Source: Hermatobates lingyangjiaoensis | Lineage: Eukaryota > Arthropoda > Insecta > Hemiptera > Hermatobatidae | Reading direction: 5' to 3' | DNA: 64,000 nt | Assembly: GCA_026182355.1 (NCBI GenBank) | Contig: JAPFBL010001617.1 | Span: forward strand, 372,001 to 436,000 | In this document: piece after piece, positions 23,043 to 34,344 of the stretch | How the letters are laid out: each line of letters starts with the position of its first letter | How positions within the stretch are numbered: the first letter of the stretch is position 1 | The notes under the pieces: model-generated | Database searches by the model: none | What the model was told of the DNA's origin: nothing | Seen by the model: the letters and a program-made list of their open reading frames with translations, nothing else | Made by a program: the position numbers and the translations under genes

Positions 23043-23240
23043 AAATATGAATCGGGAAGGACGTTAAGCAGTCTGTCTCGAGCTTATATGATGCCAGGTA
23101 GTCGCTAAAGATCCCTACTCTAAATTCACTTGAGTTAGGAAGAGTGTTCATTGTGTGGTATCACAAAGGAGGGCAATTTTCTGGCTATGTGTGTTCTCTT
23201 GGGAGAGTGCCATTGCAACCTAACCTAACCTAACCTACCC
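23043..23240 (+). repeat. short dispersed repeat ending in (TAACC)n
   Basis: The middle part CGAGCTTATATGATGCC and AGATCCCTACTCTAAA is shared with the SINE-like repeat at 12.9 kb. The 3' part GGTATCACAAAGG, TATGTGTGTTCTCT ends in four TAACC units, the insect telomere unit. A second copy follows at 23455-23575 and a minus-strand copy lies at 30899-30978. Confidence 0.55.
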
Positions 23241-23454
23241 TTGGTGAAAAAGAGGATTAGATCCAATTACAAGAGAGAGTAGATCTTCCAATGAACTAAA
23301 GGTTGAATATCACTCGTTTAAGAAACGTCGCTTCTGAAAACACATCGACTGACCGAATGAATGCATTCAAATAACTAAACCAGAACAGATGTGGATCAAG
23401 CTGTTTCAGATACTATCAATATTACATTTTTAATACACTTGAGTTAGGTGAAAT

Positions 23455-23575
23455 CTAGAATTACGAAATGTAGAATGTTCATTGTGTAGTATCAGAATGG
23501 GTCAATGTTCTGGCTATGTGTGTTCCCTTGTAAGACTGACACTGCAACCTAACTTAATCTAACCTAGGTGTAAAA
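23455..23575 (+). repeat. second copy of the (TAACC)-tailed repeat
   Basis: GTTCATTGTGTAGTATCA, CTGGCTATGTGTGTTCCC and a degenerate CAACCTAACTTAATCTAACC tail. Both this copy and the first are followed by similar GGATTAGAT and AAGAGAGAGTA sequence, suggesting a local tandem duplication of about 320 bp. Confidence 0.5.
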
Positions 23576-23617
23576 CAGGATTAGATGCAGGTACATATAA
23601 GAGAGAGTAAACGTTCT

Positions 23618-23755
23618 AAATGCAATAAGAAATGAGAAAAAGCGGTCTTCGTCAGAGTCCCAACTGACTCTGTCAGTGGGGATTTGACTCTTATCAAAGT
23701 GTTGTGGTTTGAACGTTGATTGTTATTTCACCTGTTTATTGTGAAATCTTTTTAT
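23618..23755. repeat. PLE-type hairpin, family 1, strongly decayed
   Basis: Shows CAATAAGAAATGAGAAAAAG, CGGTCTTCGTCAGAGTC and the outer GTTGATTGTTATTTCAC end, but much of both arms is deleted. Confidence 0.5.
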
Positions 23756-24189
23756 ATGAGAGAGTAAACCTTACAATGAACTAAAGATTAAATGTCACAA
23801 CTTTATACCTAGGAAACGTCACTTTTTAATAAACATCGACTGACCGAATAAACACACTGAAATAACTAAACTAGAAAAGATTTTCTAGATTTTTATTATA
23901 TTAACAAAATTAACCTGTTTTCTAAGTCAGGTTCAACAAAAGAGAGATCTATTATGTTTGCTAGGCTTTTTTTACTATTTCAGGACAGAAAAAAAGCATG
24001 TATAATAGTGAATTGTATAAAAGCATTGATGGAATACATTGGTGACTCAGCTTTCCAACGCCTCAGCCCTTGACTAAAATTTTCGAAAAAAATATACCTT
24101 CACATTCGACCGAATTTCAGCATTCAAAACACCCCACGTCAAACCGTTTAAAAATTTATAAAGCATTATATACATCTCCATATTTATTT

Positions 24190-24897
24190 ATTAGCATAAC
24201 GTAAACATCTAAATGGGATATGATTATTAGTCTTTCATTCCTGAGGTAGTACAGATAGTGATTGAAGGACATATCAATATATAAGCTTATTTTTGTACAT
24301 CACACAGCTGATGCAAATAATTTCATTAGTATAACTACAGCAGTAATAACATTTTTGAAAATCCAAAGTGAACATTTCTTGAAACGAAATATTCTCCTAC
24401 AAGAGAACATGGTTTTTGTTCAAATAGCCAGTGGATTTCTTACATCGTTTACTTGACATCCTTCTACATTGGATATTAAAGTAAGATTTTCAAATTTAAA
24501 ACAGGAAAATACCCTTTTTTTCTCTGAAAAACATCATAAACAGCGAAGAAAATGTTGTTTTAAGGTGATTTATAATTAAAGATGTACGATAAATACATTT
24601 ATTAATCTCTAAACAAAAGATTTCAATTTTGAATTATCTTTTACATTTTGGGTTTTTACAGAATTATTATACTGCAAATTTTATGGCTTCTTAGTATTTA
24701 ATAATATCATTTTCCTTCCTCTTTGTCAAATAACATATATACGAATTTCTTCTGAGTGAGTGTTATCATTTTCGTGCACAATATTATTGCTCTTACATCT
24801 CATATAATTCAATAAACAATTTAAACTCTTCCTTTATAAAATCAATTTTATCTTAGTGGATTCACTCAAAAAATTTCTAAGTCAATGTAAACAATGT
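24190..24897 (+). repeat. family A interspersed repeat, 5' half
   Basis: Matches the left half of the next copy from AGCATAACGTAAACATCTAA through ATTTCTAAGTCAATGTAAAC. Its right half is missing; a complete copy starts directly after it. A 64-codon frame in it (24262-24456) recurs in three copies (19.9, 24.3 and 59.9 kb) but has no match I recognise. Confidence 0.7.
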
Positions 24898-26514
24898 AAA
24901 AAAATTTGGAGTGGCCTTCACTCAACTTTACTATAAGTAACTTAATATCAACTTTCTTGAGTATATAATATATAACGTTTCAATTAAGCATAATATAAAC
25001 ATCTAAATGGGATATGATTATTAGTCTTTCATTCCTGAGTAGTACAGATAGTGATTGAAGGACATATCAATATATAAGCTTATTTTGGTACAACACACAG
25101 CTGATGCAAATAATTTCATTAGTATAACTACAGCAGTAATAACATTCTTTGAAAAACCAAAGTGAACATTTCTTGATACGAAATATTCTCCTACAAGAGA
25201 ACATGGCTTTTGTTCAAATAGCCAGTGGATTTCTTACATCTTTTACTTGACATCCTTCTACATTGAATATTAAAGTAAAAGTTTCAAATATAAACAGGAA
25301 AATACCCTTTTTCACTCTGAAAAACATCATAAACAGCGAAGAAAATGTTGTTTTAAGATGATTTATAGTTAAAGATGTACGATAATTACATTTATTAAAC
25401 TCTAAACGAAAGATTTCAATTTTCAATTATCTTTTACATTTTTGGTTTTTTATAGAATTATTATACTATGAATTTTATGTCTTCTAAGTATTTAAAAAGA
25501 TCATTTTCCTTCCCCTTTAGCAAATAACATCTATACAAATTTTTCTGAGTGAATGTTATAATTTTCCTGCACAATATTATTCCTCTTACATCTCATATAA
25601 TTCAATAAACAATTTAAACTGTTCCTTTATAAAATCAATTTTATCTCAGTGGATTCGCTCAAAAAATTTCTAAGTCAATATAAACAATGTAAAAAAATAC
25701 AAAAAATTCGACAAGTATAGCAGGTGATCTCTTAGTCTAGGGTAAACAAAGAGTTTTTATATCGTTATTGCTCTTTCACGTAATTGAAACTTCATGATAT
25801 TTTTTTTATGAATTGCTAATTTTTTGTTCCATTTTTGGTCAAATTTTCATTATTTTTTAATGAGCCGTTTAGCGTCAAAAAAACATTTTCTGAAAACAGA
25901 AATCGTACTGTAACGCCCCATTAGCGAATGTAATTTTGAAAAAAAATATTTCAACTCATTCTACACATAATGTTCTATTTATAGGCATAGTTTCATTCTT
26001 GTCCGTCAAACAGTATGGCTTGTATCGCTCTCACAAGGTTTGAGATTGAATTATAAGTCAAAATTTGTACATTTTATTGAAAAAAAATTATTTTCTGTTG
26101 TTTTAAAATTCTGAATATATTTTTCGTTTGTTGCATTTGTAACTTCAAAGATAATGTGAAAATTTCAAAACTCTAGGGTTATCAGTTTAGGAGAAATAAA
26201 TGTTTTCTTAAAAATGGTTTTTGGCAAAAAAGTGACTTTCCCATCATGCATAATTCTTCCCAAACAATAGGGATCTTCTTCTTTATAGGGCCCATTTTTG
26301 TGTAAAATATCAACTTGATCCATCAAAAATTTTGGACCGTACCGTGGTAACAATGCTAACACACTCACCCACCCACCCACCCACACACACACACAGACAT
26401 CATCGAAAAAACGTCATAAAACGACTTCTGGGACCTCAAAACATGTAATTCCGTCAAAATCTCGTGATCAAATTTTTTCACGATCACTATACTTTACTTA
26501 TAGTAAAGTAAACA
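24898..26514 (+). repeat. family A interspersed repeat, full-length copy
   Basis: About 1.62 kb from AAATTTGGAGTGGCC to TTACTTATAGTAAAGTAAA. ACTTTACTATAAGTAA near the left end and its complement at the right end form a 16-bp inverted terminal repeat, the left one about 25 bases in. Constant internal marks are AGCCGTTTAGCGTCAAAAAA, ACTGTAACGCCC, a (CACC)n tract and CATCATCGAAAAAACGTCAT. No transposase is encoded, so it is probably a nonautonomous DNA element. Confidence 0.75.
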
Positions 26515-26701
26515 AATTATTATATAATTAAAGTTATGGTAATCTGTTGGTAATACGTTTTTTAGAAGGTGGAAAGATAATAGACAATCTTCTTTTCCAA
26601 TGTTATAAAGTTTGTTGATTTCACCATTAAATTGTATCACTAATAATAGTTATTCCAAATTTTTTCTCAAATAAAATGAATTTGGTTTTAGTAAAATAGT
26701 C

Positions 26702-28342
26702 TAAAAAAATCTGGAGTGGCCTACACTCTACTTTACTATAAGTAACTCAATGTCAAATTTCTTGAGTATATAAAACATAACGTCTCATTTAAGCATAACA
26801 TAAATATCTAAATGGGATATAATTATTAGCATTGCATTCGTGAGATAGTACAGATAGTGATTGAAGGCATATCAATGTATAAGCTTATTTTTGTACATCA
26901 CAAATAATTTATTATTTGCAAATAATTTCATTAGTATAACTACAGCAGTAATAACATTTTTGAAAAACCAATGTGAACATTTCTTGAAACGAAATATTAT
27001 CCTACAAGAGAACATGGCTATTGTTCAAATAGCCAGTAGATTTCTTACATCGTTTACTTGACATCCTTCTACATTGAATATTAATGTAAAATTTTCAAAT
27101 TTGAAACAGTAAAATACCCTTTTTTTCTCTGAAAAACATCTTAAACAGCGAAGAAAATGTTGTTTTAAGGTGATTTGTTAATTAAAGATGTACGATAATT
27201 ACAGTTATTAATCTCTAAACGAAAGATTTATATTTTGAATTATCTTTTACATTTTTGGTTTTTAACAGAATTATTATACTGGGAATTTTATGGCTTCTTA
27301 GTATTTAATAAGATCATTTTACTTTCCCTTTGTCAAATAACATATATACAAATTTTTTTTTAATGAGTGTTATCATTCACCTGCACAATATTATTCCTCT
27401 TACATCTCTTATAAGTCAATAATATTTTCATTTTTCCATTAGAAACATCAATTTTATCTCAGTGAATTCGCTCAAAAAATTTCTAAGTCAATGTAAACAA
27501 TGTAAAAAAATACAAAAAATTCGACAAGTATAGCAAGTGATGTCTTAGTCTAGGATAAACAAAGAGTTTTTATATCGTTATTGCTCTTTCTCGTAATTGA
27601 AACTTCATGATTTTTTTTTTATGAATTGCTAATTTTTTGTTCCATTTTTGGTCAAATTTTCATTATTTTTTAACGAGCCGTTTAGCGTCAAAAAAACATT
27701 TTTTGAAAACACAAATCGTACTGTAACGCCCCTTTAGGGAATGCAATTTTAGAAAAAAATATCTCAACTAATTCTCCATATAATGTTCTATTTATAGGCA
27801 TAGTTTCTTGTCCGTCAAACAGTATGGCTTGTATTGCTCTCACAAGGTTTGAGATTGAATTATAAGTCAAAATTTTTACATTTTAGTGAAAAAAAATATT
27901 TCCTGTTGTTTTAAAATTCTGAATATATTTTTCGTTTGTTGCATTTGAAAGCTCAAAGAAAATGTCAAAATTTCAAAACTCTAGGATTATCAGTTTAGGA
28001 GAAATAAATGTTTAAAAAAAACGGTTTTTGGCAAAGAAAGTGACTTTCCCATCATGCATAATTCTTCCCAAACAATAGGGATCTTCGTCTTTATGAGGCC
28101 CATTTTTGTGTAAAATATCAACTTGATCCATCAAAGATTCTGGACCGTAGCGTGGTAACAAGCAATGCTAACACACGCACCCACCCACCCACGCACCCAC
28201 CCACCCACTCACCCACACACACACAGACATCATCGTAAAAACGTTATAAAACGACTTCTGGGACCTCAAAACATGTAATTCCGTCAAAATCTCGAGATCA
28301 AATTTTTTCACGATCACTATACTTATAGTAAAGTAAAAACAT
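26702..28342 (+). repeat. family A interspersed repeat, full-length copy
   Basis: Same organisation as the preceding copy, in the same orientation and only 190 bp away. The CACC tract is longer here (CACCCACCCACGCACCCACC), and the right terminus has lost part of the duplicated CTTTACTTATAG. Confidence 0.75.
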
Positions 28343-30000
28343 TGAATGTTATGTGACTTAATTTATATTTCGCGTATTAAGTATAAATCGGTTGCTTCTT
28401 TTTTGAAATTTTAATAATCACTTTTCATTATTTCTATTTTTCTTCATTTATTCAGTACTCTCCTAAAAAATTTGAAATGACTTCTTTTTCTATTTGTGAC
28501 TCGAATCAAAATCAAAAATTCCTGGTTTGATTTGATTTTATAATCGTCATTGCCCTGTACCATATGTGAAAGAATATCCATATATTTAAGGCTAGTGAAA
28601 TTCTATAAAGCATAGGCTGAGAATATTTTTGAGAATTTTAATTGTAGAACTAATTAAATGGTTGGCTGGTATGATGTATACAACAATCCATTTTAAAACA
28701 GCATTAAAGAACTGCGATTCAATACAGTAAGTGACGCGTATCCTACGTCTAATACAGTAAACTGATATCCATCAAAAATAAATTCTTACTGTATTACTAT
28801 AAAATACTGAAACTACACAATACATTATCCTTCAAACGATTTTAAGATAATGATATTTAGTTCTTTATTGAAAAAACCTTAAAAAAACAATGATTAATAA
28901 CATGTTGATTATATAAATTAGAGAGTAAGCTGGAACTCTGACATATTTTTTTTAGTTTTTTCATTCATGAAAACCACGAAGCCAAAGTAAACATAAATGG
29001 CTTAAGTCAAAAATGTATAAACATAAAATAATTAATTCAGAAAAGAACAGGATAGAAGAACAGAATTTAGATAATAGTTTTATGCGTTTCAATAAGAAAA
29101 TATTGCATTTATTAAGTAATTAAAATGATTAATTGAGTATAACATTTAATTAATTATCAATTAATAAAGTTATTGAATGATTTTTATGTTGATAGTTATT
29201 AATGCTTATAGTTAATGAAATTTTTTCCTGAAGAACAATGAGGTTACGAATAACTGCGCATAAGAAGCTGGGATTGTAGATTTACAGTATTTGAGTATAC
29301 TATTACAAACTCGTTATTCTTATTATGATTGGTATTGTTAATGTGATACATAAATTAAAATTCATACATAAATTATGCATGTTTTTCAAAAGTATATCAA
29401 CATATTAAATATACTAGAGTAATTGTGATAATTCTTTCTACCTAATTTCTAGGAAAACTGTGGTTATTTTCAAAAGTAAGCATGCAGATATTTAATAGAT
29501 TAATCATATTTGGTCAATTCTATGAGTTAAATAAAAAGTTAATATTAAGAGAGTTAGTTTTTTATAAAATGTCTTTCTGAGTAGTATATTCAATCATGAT
29601 CAGTGACTTTTTTCTTGAAATACAATTACTGAGAAATTTTATTGAATCAAAAGAATATCCTTATATTTATATTTAGGGCTAGTGAAATTCTATAAAGAAT
29701 AGCCTGAGAACATTTTTGAATACCTCCAATTGGGTCATGTTCATCCACTTTAATGACTGCCATTCTTCACTTTACCTGAAAATTTTCACATTGTTACTGG
29801 ATCGAATTTCAAATATCCGCTGCAGAATAAAAAATATTTTATGCGTCAATCAATATTGCTTTGACGATTATTAACTTCAATTTGAACTGTAGATTTAAGA
29901 AATTTTTGAAGAGTAGAGTAGAATTTTTTGAAGAAGTTTTTACTTAAGTACTTACTATTGAGTAAATATTGTTTAGTGAAGTCACTATTGATGAGTTTGG
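28343..30000. other. AT-rich intergenic DNA with a duplicated block
   Basis: No gene was seen. A block of about 70 bp containing GGCTAGTGAAATTCTATAAAG occurs at about 28564-28640 and again, slightly diverged, at about 29649-29720. Confidence 0.5.
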
Positions 30001-30079
30001 ATGAGGGAAAGTTGACGGTCTAGATGGGAGTAGTCTCCCTAGCCAAACTGAAGTTCAAACAAATTTAGATTGCAGCCGG

Positions 30080-30105
30080 CAAGTGTGAGTGACGTCACAC
30101 TGCTC
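30080..30105. promoter_or_regulatory. CRE-like palindrome TGACGTCA
   Basis: GAGTGACGTCACACTG contains the full 8-bp cAMP-response palindrome in a locally GC-richer stretch (30050-30160). An isolated 8-mer can arise by chance, and no transcription start is evident. Confidence 0.25.
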
Positions 30106-30656
30106 TCTGCCAATCCTATTGGTGCCTTAGTGCTCTCATCGTCATCTCCAGCTTCTTTTCGATTCAGTAAACCCATTATACTAATCTAATGATTATCCAT
30201 TGAAGAAGTGTAACCTCGTTTGTCACAAGAAAACTATTAAAAGAGATAAAAACCAGTTTTTTTTTTCTTTAAAGAAACAAAAAGTCAAATTTGATACTAT
30301 ATTTTAACAAATATACCAAGATTAAAGTTGATCAAAAAGTGATCACATACTTTAAAACCATCAAAAAAAAATTTAAGTATAAATTACTGTAAATAAGTAA
30401 AATAACATTATTATTAGTATCACAGAGATTGTTAATAAAGTTGGTGAGAGCTTTTTTTCCTAATTTATCAACGCCTACCATTATAGACATAACGACTTTT
30501 GAGCTGTACAAGGGGTAAAATTGTGATTTATTCTTGATTCAACATCCACTGAAACTATGGACTGTTCTATATTACCAGGGGTATCAGCTATTCAAGTGCT
30601 AACCACTCCCAATGTTGCTTAAATCCTGTAATCTAACGGGAACTCGTGTATTCAAC

Positions 30657-30791
30657 ATGGCTATCATCGTTAGCAAACTTACACAACTAGGGACCAACGG
30701 TAAGCTGGTAAAAGTGCCACATATCGAAATCGCAAACGATTTGGTCAGAAAGAGAGACGTACGTAACCTGAACTTCTACTGTAACATATAA
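30657..30791 (+). CDS. small open frame, 44 codons, unknown
   Basis: An ATG-to-TAA frame with balanced composition compared with the AT-rich surroundings. It encodes a basic peptide containing KLTQLGTNGKLVKVPHIEIA and ending NLNFYCNI. I do not recognise it. It could be a first exon, a relic or chance; no splice partner was found. Confidence 0.2.
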   Translation: MAIIVSKLTQLGTNGKLVKVPHIEIANDLVRKRDVRNLNFYCNI

Positions 30792-30898
30792 GTGAATACT
30801 GGCATGATAAGTAAACTGTCAAAAATAATAATAATAGCGTTAAATGAAAATCAAAGGTCTGTTTGTTATTATCCTATTCATCCAAATCTGAGATTTAG

Positions 30899-30978
30899 GT
30901 TAGATTAGGTTACAGTGGCCGTCCCGAGAGAGAACACACATAGGCCGCAAGCCGGCCCCTTGTGATACCACAAAGAAA
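30899..30978 (-). repeat. minus-strand copy of the (TAACC)-tailed repeat
   Basis: On the minus strand: GTGGTATCACAAGGGGCC, CCTATGTGTGTTCTCTC, then GTAACCTAATCTAACCTAAA. Same body and tail as at 23.15-23.24 kb. Confidence 0.55.
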
Positions 30979-33085
30979 AAAATCTGAGATTTACTTTTGA
31001 CGGTCATTATTAATCAAGAATCAACATTCAAATAATCAACTTAAAATCATTGTGATGACAAGACTAAAGATATCTGTGTAGTCAAGCCTATTTTAAAAAA
31101 TACTGTTTCATTTTCATCATGTATCATTTAAATTTCTTCAGAGGAAATAGTAAACCATCTTAAGACTAAGGATGTAAATTTAGATCTACATTATAATTTA
31201 TAAAATGGTTACCCTAGATAACAACTTGATGTATGATAATTAAGGTCTATTTAAAAGTCACATAGGAGGTAAAGTTGTGTAAAAGTATTTTTTAAGGGAA
31301 ACTACCAATCATATATACTACAAAGTCATTCACTTTATTTTGGCATCCAGTTTGTTGACAATTTTAATATTAAATCACTTTTTACAAACTCCTTCTCAAT
31401 ACGGTATCAAAATTAATAGATACTGTTTTCGTAATGTTCAAGGCAGTAAAGTTTCATAGTGCAACAGAATTAATAAAATATGAGATTAATATTTGAACTA
31501 ACCCTTAAACAATGTTGTGCAATCCGAAAAAAATGGTTACCTTATTATTACACAAGGAGAGTTTATTGTTGTCACTATTTCCTTGTCCCCATTATCTATA
31601 CAAAGCGAATGTGAGGGAAGGTTTGAAAAACACATTAACCTCAAGCACTTGGACGAGTGTCAACAGCAACAACATTCCTCTCTACTTTGCCTACCTGTAC
31701 ACATTTATTTAATACGTATTTACCTACTATTGTTTTAATGTTCATGCTATACATTTGAAAACTGATGAATCATTATTTTGTGTGAATTAAACAATTGAAA
31801 AACCAATGGATTTTTTAACGTGATTATTTTTCCTTAAATATATAAAAATAAAATAAACTACAGCATCAAACGAAGATTATTTATTAATTACGCCAAAAGA
31901 ATCTCTTGAATTAATGTTATAATTATTTCTTTCATTTACCTTTATATGAAATACAGGACTATGAAAGCATTGTATTCGGGTGAAAATTTCTATGCCCAGT
32001 TTTCAATGGATATACATGTTTTGAGATCGTCTGAGTTCAAAAAAATAGATTTCTCAATTTGATCTGCCTGTGTACGTGTAAGCTTGATATCTCAAAAAAA
32101 AAAAGTTTCTGTTACCCTGAAATGGAAGAGCAAGCTGGATACCCAGATTGCATTTTGTTAATGAGGTACTTAATATTAAAAAACATTGTTTTCTTTCAAT
32201 TTAGTAGAAATCTGTCTTAAGATTTTGATTAAAATCACTCTTGCTTCGGCCTTTTACTCGATATGTTTATTATTTATAAAGTGTAATTTACATAGAAATT
32301 GTCTTTTATAGTCAACAGTTTAAAAAGATATTCTGGAATAGTGATAAACCATCTTTTAAAGAATTACAATTAAGTTGCTCTAGTAGTAAAACAAAAGTAG
32401 TAAAATATAAAATAAAATTTAATTTTAAATTTCAATAGAACATATCAAACCGATAGAAATTAGAGAGTTTTGTTCTTTCTATGGACAATAATTTATGTAT
32501 ACCACCTTTCCTGGTGAGCAATATAAAAACATTTGATCGGATGTATCCAAAGTCATGCCTGATCAGTAAATATTAATTATGTAAATCATTTTAGTGAAAC
32601 AGATAATTTTTAAAATATCAACAAGAATTCATTCTTTGTTAAAGGAATTTTATATAATATATGATAAATACATAAGTAGTGGAAAGGTATCAATAATGCA
32701 ACAGTTTCAGCATTTGCAGTTATTCATGCATTTACCACCAGGTAGAAGCATCATCCAATTTCTAACAATATCAACTCAATGAGTCATGGTGTTTCACAGT
32801 GCGGGCACTGCTGGAATTAACTAGCAATTATGACATGTATTGACCTATACACGTTTTCAGTATGTAGGTCAATATACGTCAAGGTGTATTGAGTGATTGA
32901 GGATATGATATTTTAACAATGTTAATTAATGTTATTGAGGTGATTATGACTGTAAGTATTTAATCTAATTATTTTGCTTGATTGTGAAAAATATTTAAAT
33001 TAGTTCATATTACTGGTACGACTCAGAGGCTGTCAAGATAAGTTTACCAGGATGAATGTACATAATGGTGCGTTCTGATACAGGA
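30979..33085. other. AT-rich intergenic DNA
   Basis: No recognisable gene. Overlapping frames of 66-73 codons at 31512-31738 have no family I know. Confidence 0.4.
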
Positions 33086-33091
33086 ATGTAA

Positions 33092-33343
33092 AGGCGAGGG
33101 GAGTGGATCCCAGCTTGTGGTTTTGTTTGGTTTGGATCCTCTAGTAGCCTAACTACCATTGAAGTAGCATTACGTAATACCTGTTCCCCTTACGTATACT
33201 GGCCGACATTTGAAGGAATTGGAAAGGTTGTGCCAGCAGATAGTTTCACAACAAAAAAAAGTGGCTGGGACCCAGGTGTTAGTGGCAGGGGTCTGTTTAT
33301 TAAAAGGAAAAAAGCAAAGAGTGTGTCCGGATTAAAAAAATAA
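33092..33343 (+). CDS. open frame of unknown function beside the protease relic
   Basis: An 83-codon stretch, open from a stop at 33089 to TAA at 33341 and without an ATG. It encodes GEWIPACGFVWFG, then NTCSPYVYWPTFEGIGKVV and a glycine-rich, basic C-terminus. Composition is GC-richer than the flanks. It stands directly upstream of the adenain-like relic in the same orientation, so it may belong to the same Maverick/Polinton-type element. No family is assigned. Confidence 0.3.
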   Translation, partial: RRGEWIPACGFVWFGSSSSLTTIEVALRNTCSPYVYWPTFEGIGKVVPADSFTTKKSGWDPGVSGRGLFIKRKKAKSVSGLKK

Positions 33344-33368
33344 ATTCTATCCAAAAGACATTTTGAGT

Positions 33369-33720
33369 ATGGCCAGACTACAAAACGTGAAACATTTTGG
33401 AGGCGTATTTTCCAGGGATAATTCACCACAAAATCCATGGTAACATAACAAATGCCCCATATTCAGTTTGGACAAATTTAACAATCCAGGCAACCATCGG
33501 GTATCATATGTGAAAAACAAAACATGGTTCACTATTACAACAGTTTTGGCAACCACCCACGAATTCCGTTAAACTCAGGAAATCAATATCACATGTTCAC
33601 ACCAAATACGACATGTTTAGATGAGAATGATGGAATTCCAGTACAATTAATCATCAATACTGTTATACATTTCTCCATGACAGTTATCTATATATTGTAA
33701 GTGAAGTGTTCAAATATGGG
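33369..33720 (+). pseudogene. adenain-like cysteine protease relic (Maverick/Polinton or adintovirus type)
   Basis: The frame begins MARLQNVKHFGGVFSRDN, which resembles the N-terminal region of Polinton-type adenain proteases. Next come a FSLDKFNNPGNH stretch with the presumed catalytic His, then VSYVKN and, after a one-base frameshift, YYNSFGNHP. In intact relatives the last motif is usually YFDSFG, so the acidic residue is replaced here. An in-frame stop follows NPW, and the region with the catalytic Cys is not readable. In its element the protease processes capsid proteins. This copy is dead. Assignment is from motif memory, not a search. Confidence 0.5.
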
Positions 33721-34340
33721 TCAAGTAGCCAAGAGGACTGGAATTCCTCTTTCCCTAGATCCGTTTTGAACTGTTTGGCCAGAAAATATACAAGAATTGT
33801 AATTTAGTTATCACATCAACCATTAAATGATATGTTTCACATGGCAGGAATGATGATAGCTTGAAAATGAGTGGATGGACATTGGGTGAAGAAGGCAAAT
33901 TAACTGGCCCAAAATAGTCGTAGGAAATAAAAAGCATTTTCAGGCATAATTAAAACACTTACTCGGCATTATGCAGAATTGTAGAAAGAGATTTCTAAAT
34001 TCAAAACAAGAGCTGGTACTAATCAGAGCCAACAATGACAATAATACCCTAATTTCAAACTTTAATGAAGAACTTCACTTGAATATTGTAAAATCTAGTG
34101 AAATATTAGACATATTGAAGTGAATGAAAAGGACAATTGTTTATATACAGGGATTAGACGGTCGAGAGCCTTAAAGGAAACCCTGCACTACATTAATATT
34201 ATAAAGGAAAAAATTCTCTCCTACGAATTCTCAAATATTAAATATCAAATTTTACTAATTTTCATTGTATGTTTAATTGATATGTTTTCTGTTTGTAAAT
34301 AAATATTAATTTTTATACTTTCGTTAATGTAACAGAGGTT
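33721..34340. other. AT-rich intergenic DNA
   Basis: Nothing recognisable; possibly more of the decayed element at its left. Confidence 0.35.
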
Positions 34341-34344
34341 ATTA

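Noticed and set aside
23215..23240. Possible interstitial telomere or chromosome end
   Set aside because: Only four TAACC units are present, and they recur as the tail of a dispersed repeat.
31512..31738. Overlapping 66- and 73-codon plus frames considered as an exon
   Set aside because: No recognisable family, no clear splice sites, and two competing frames.
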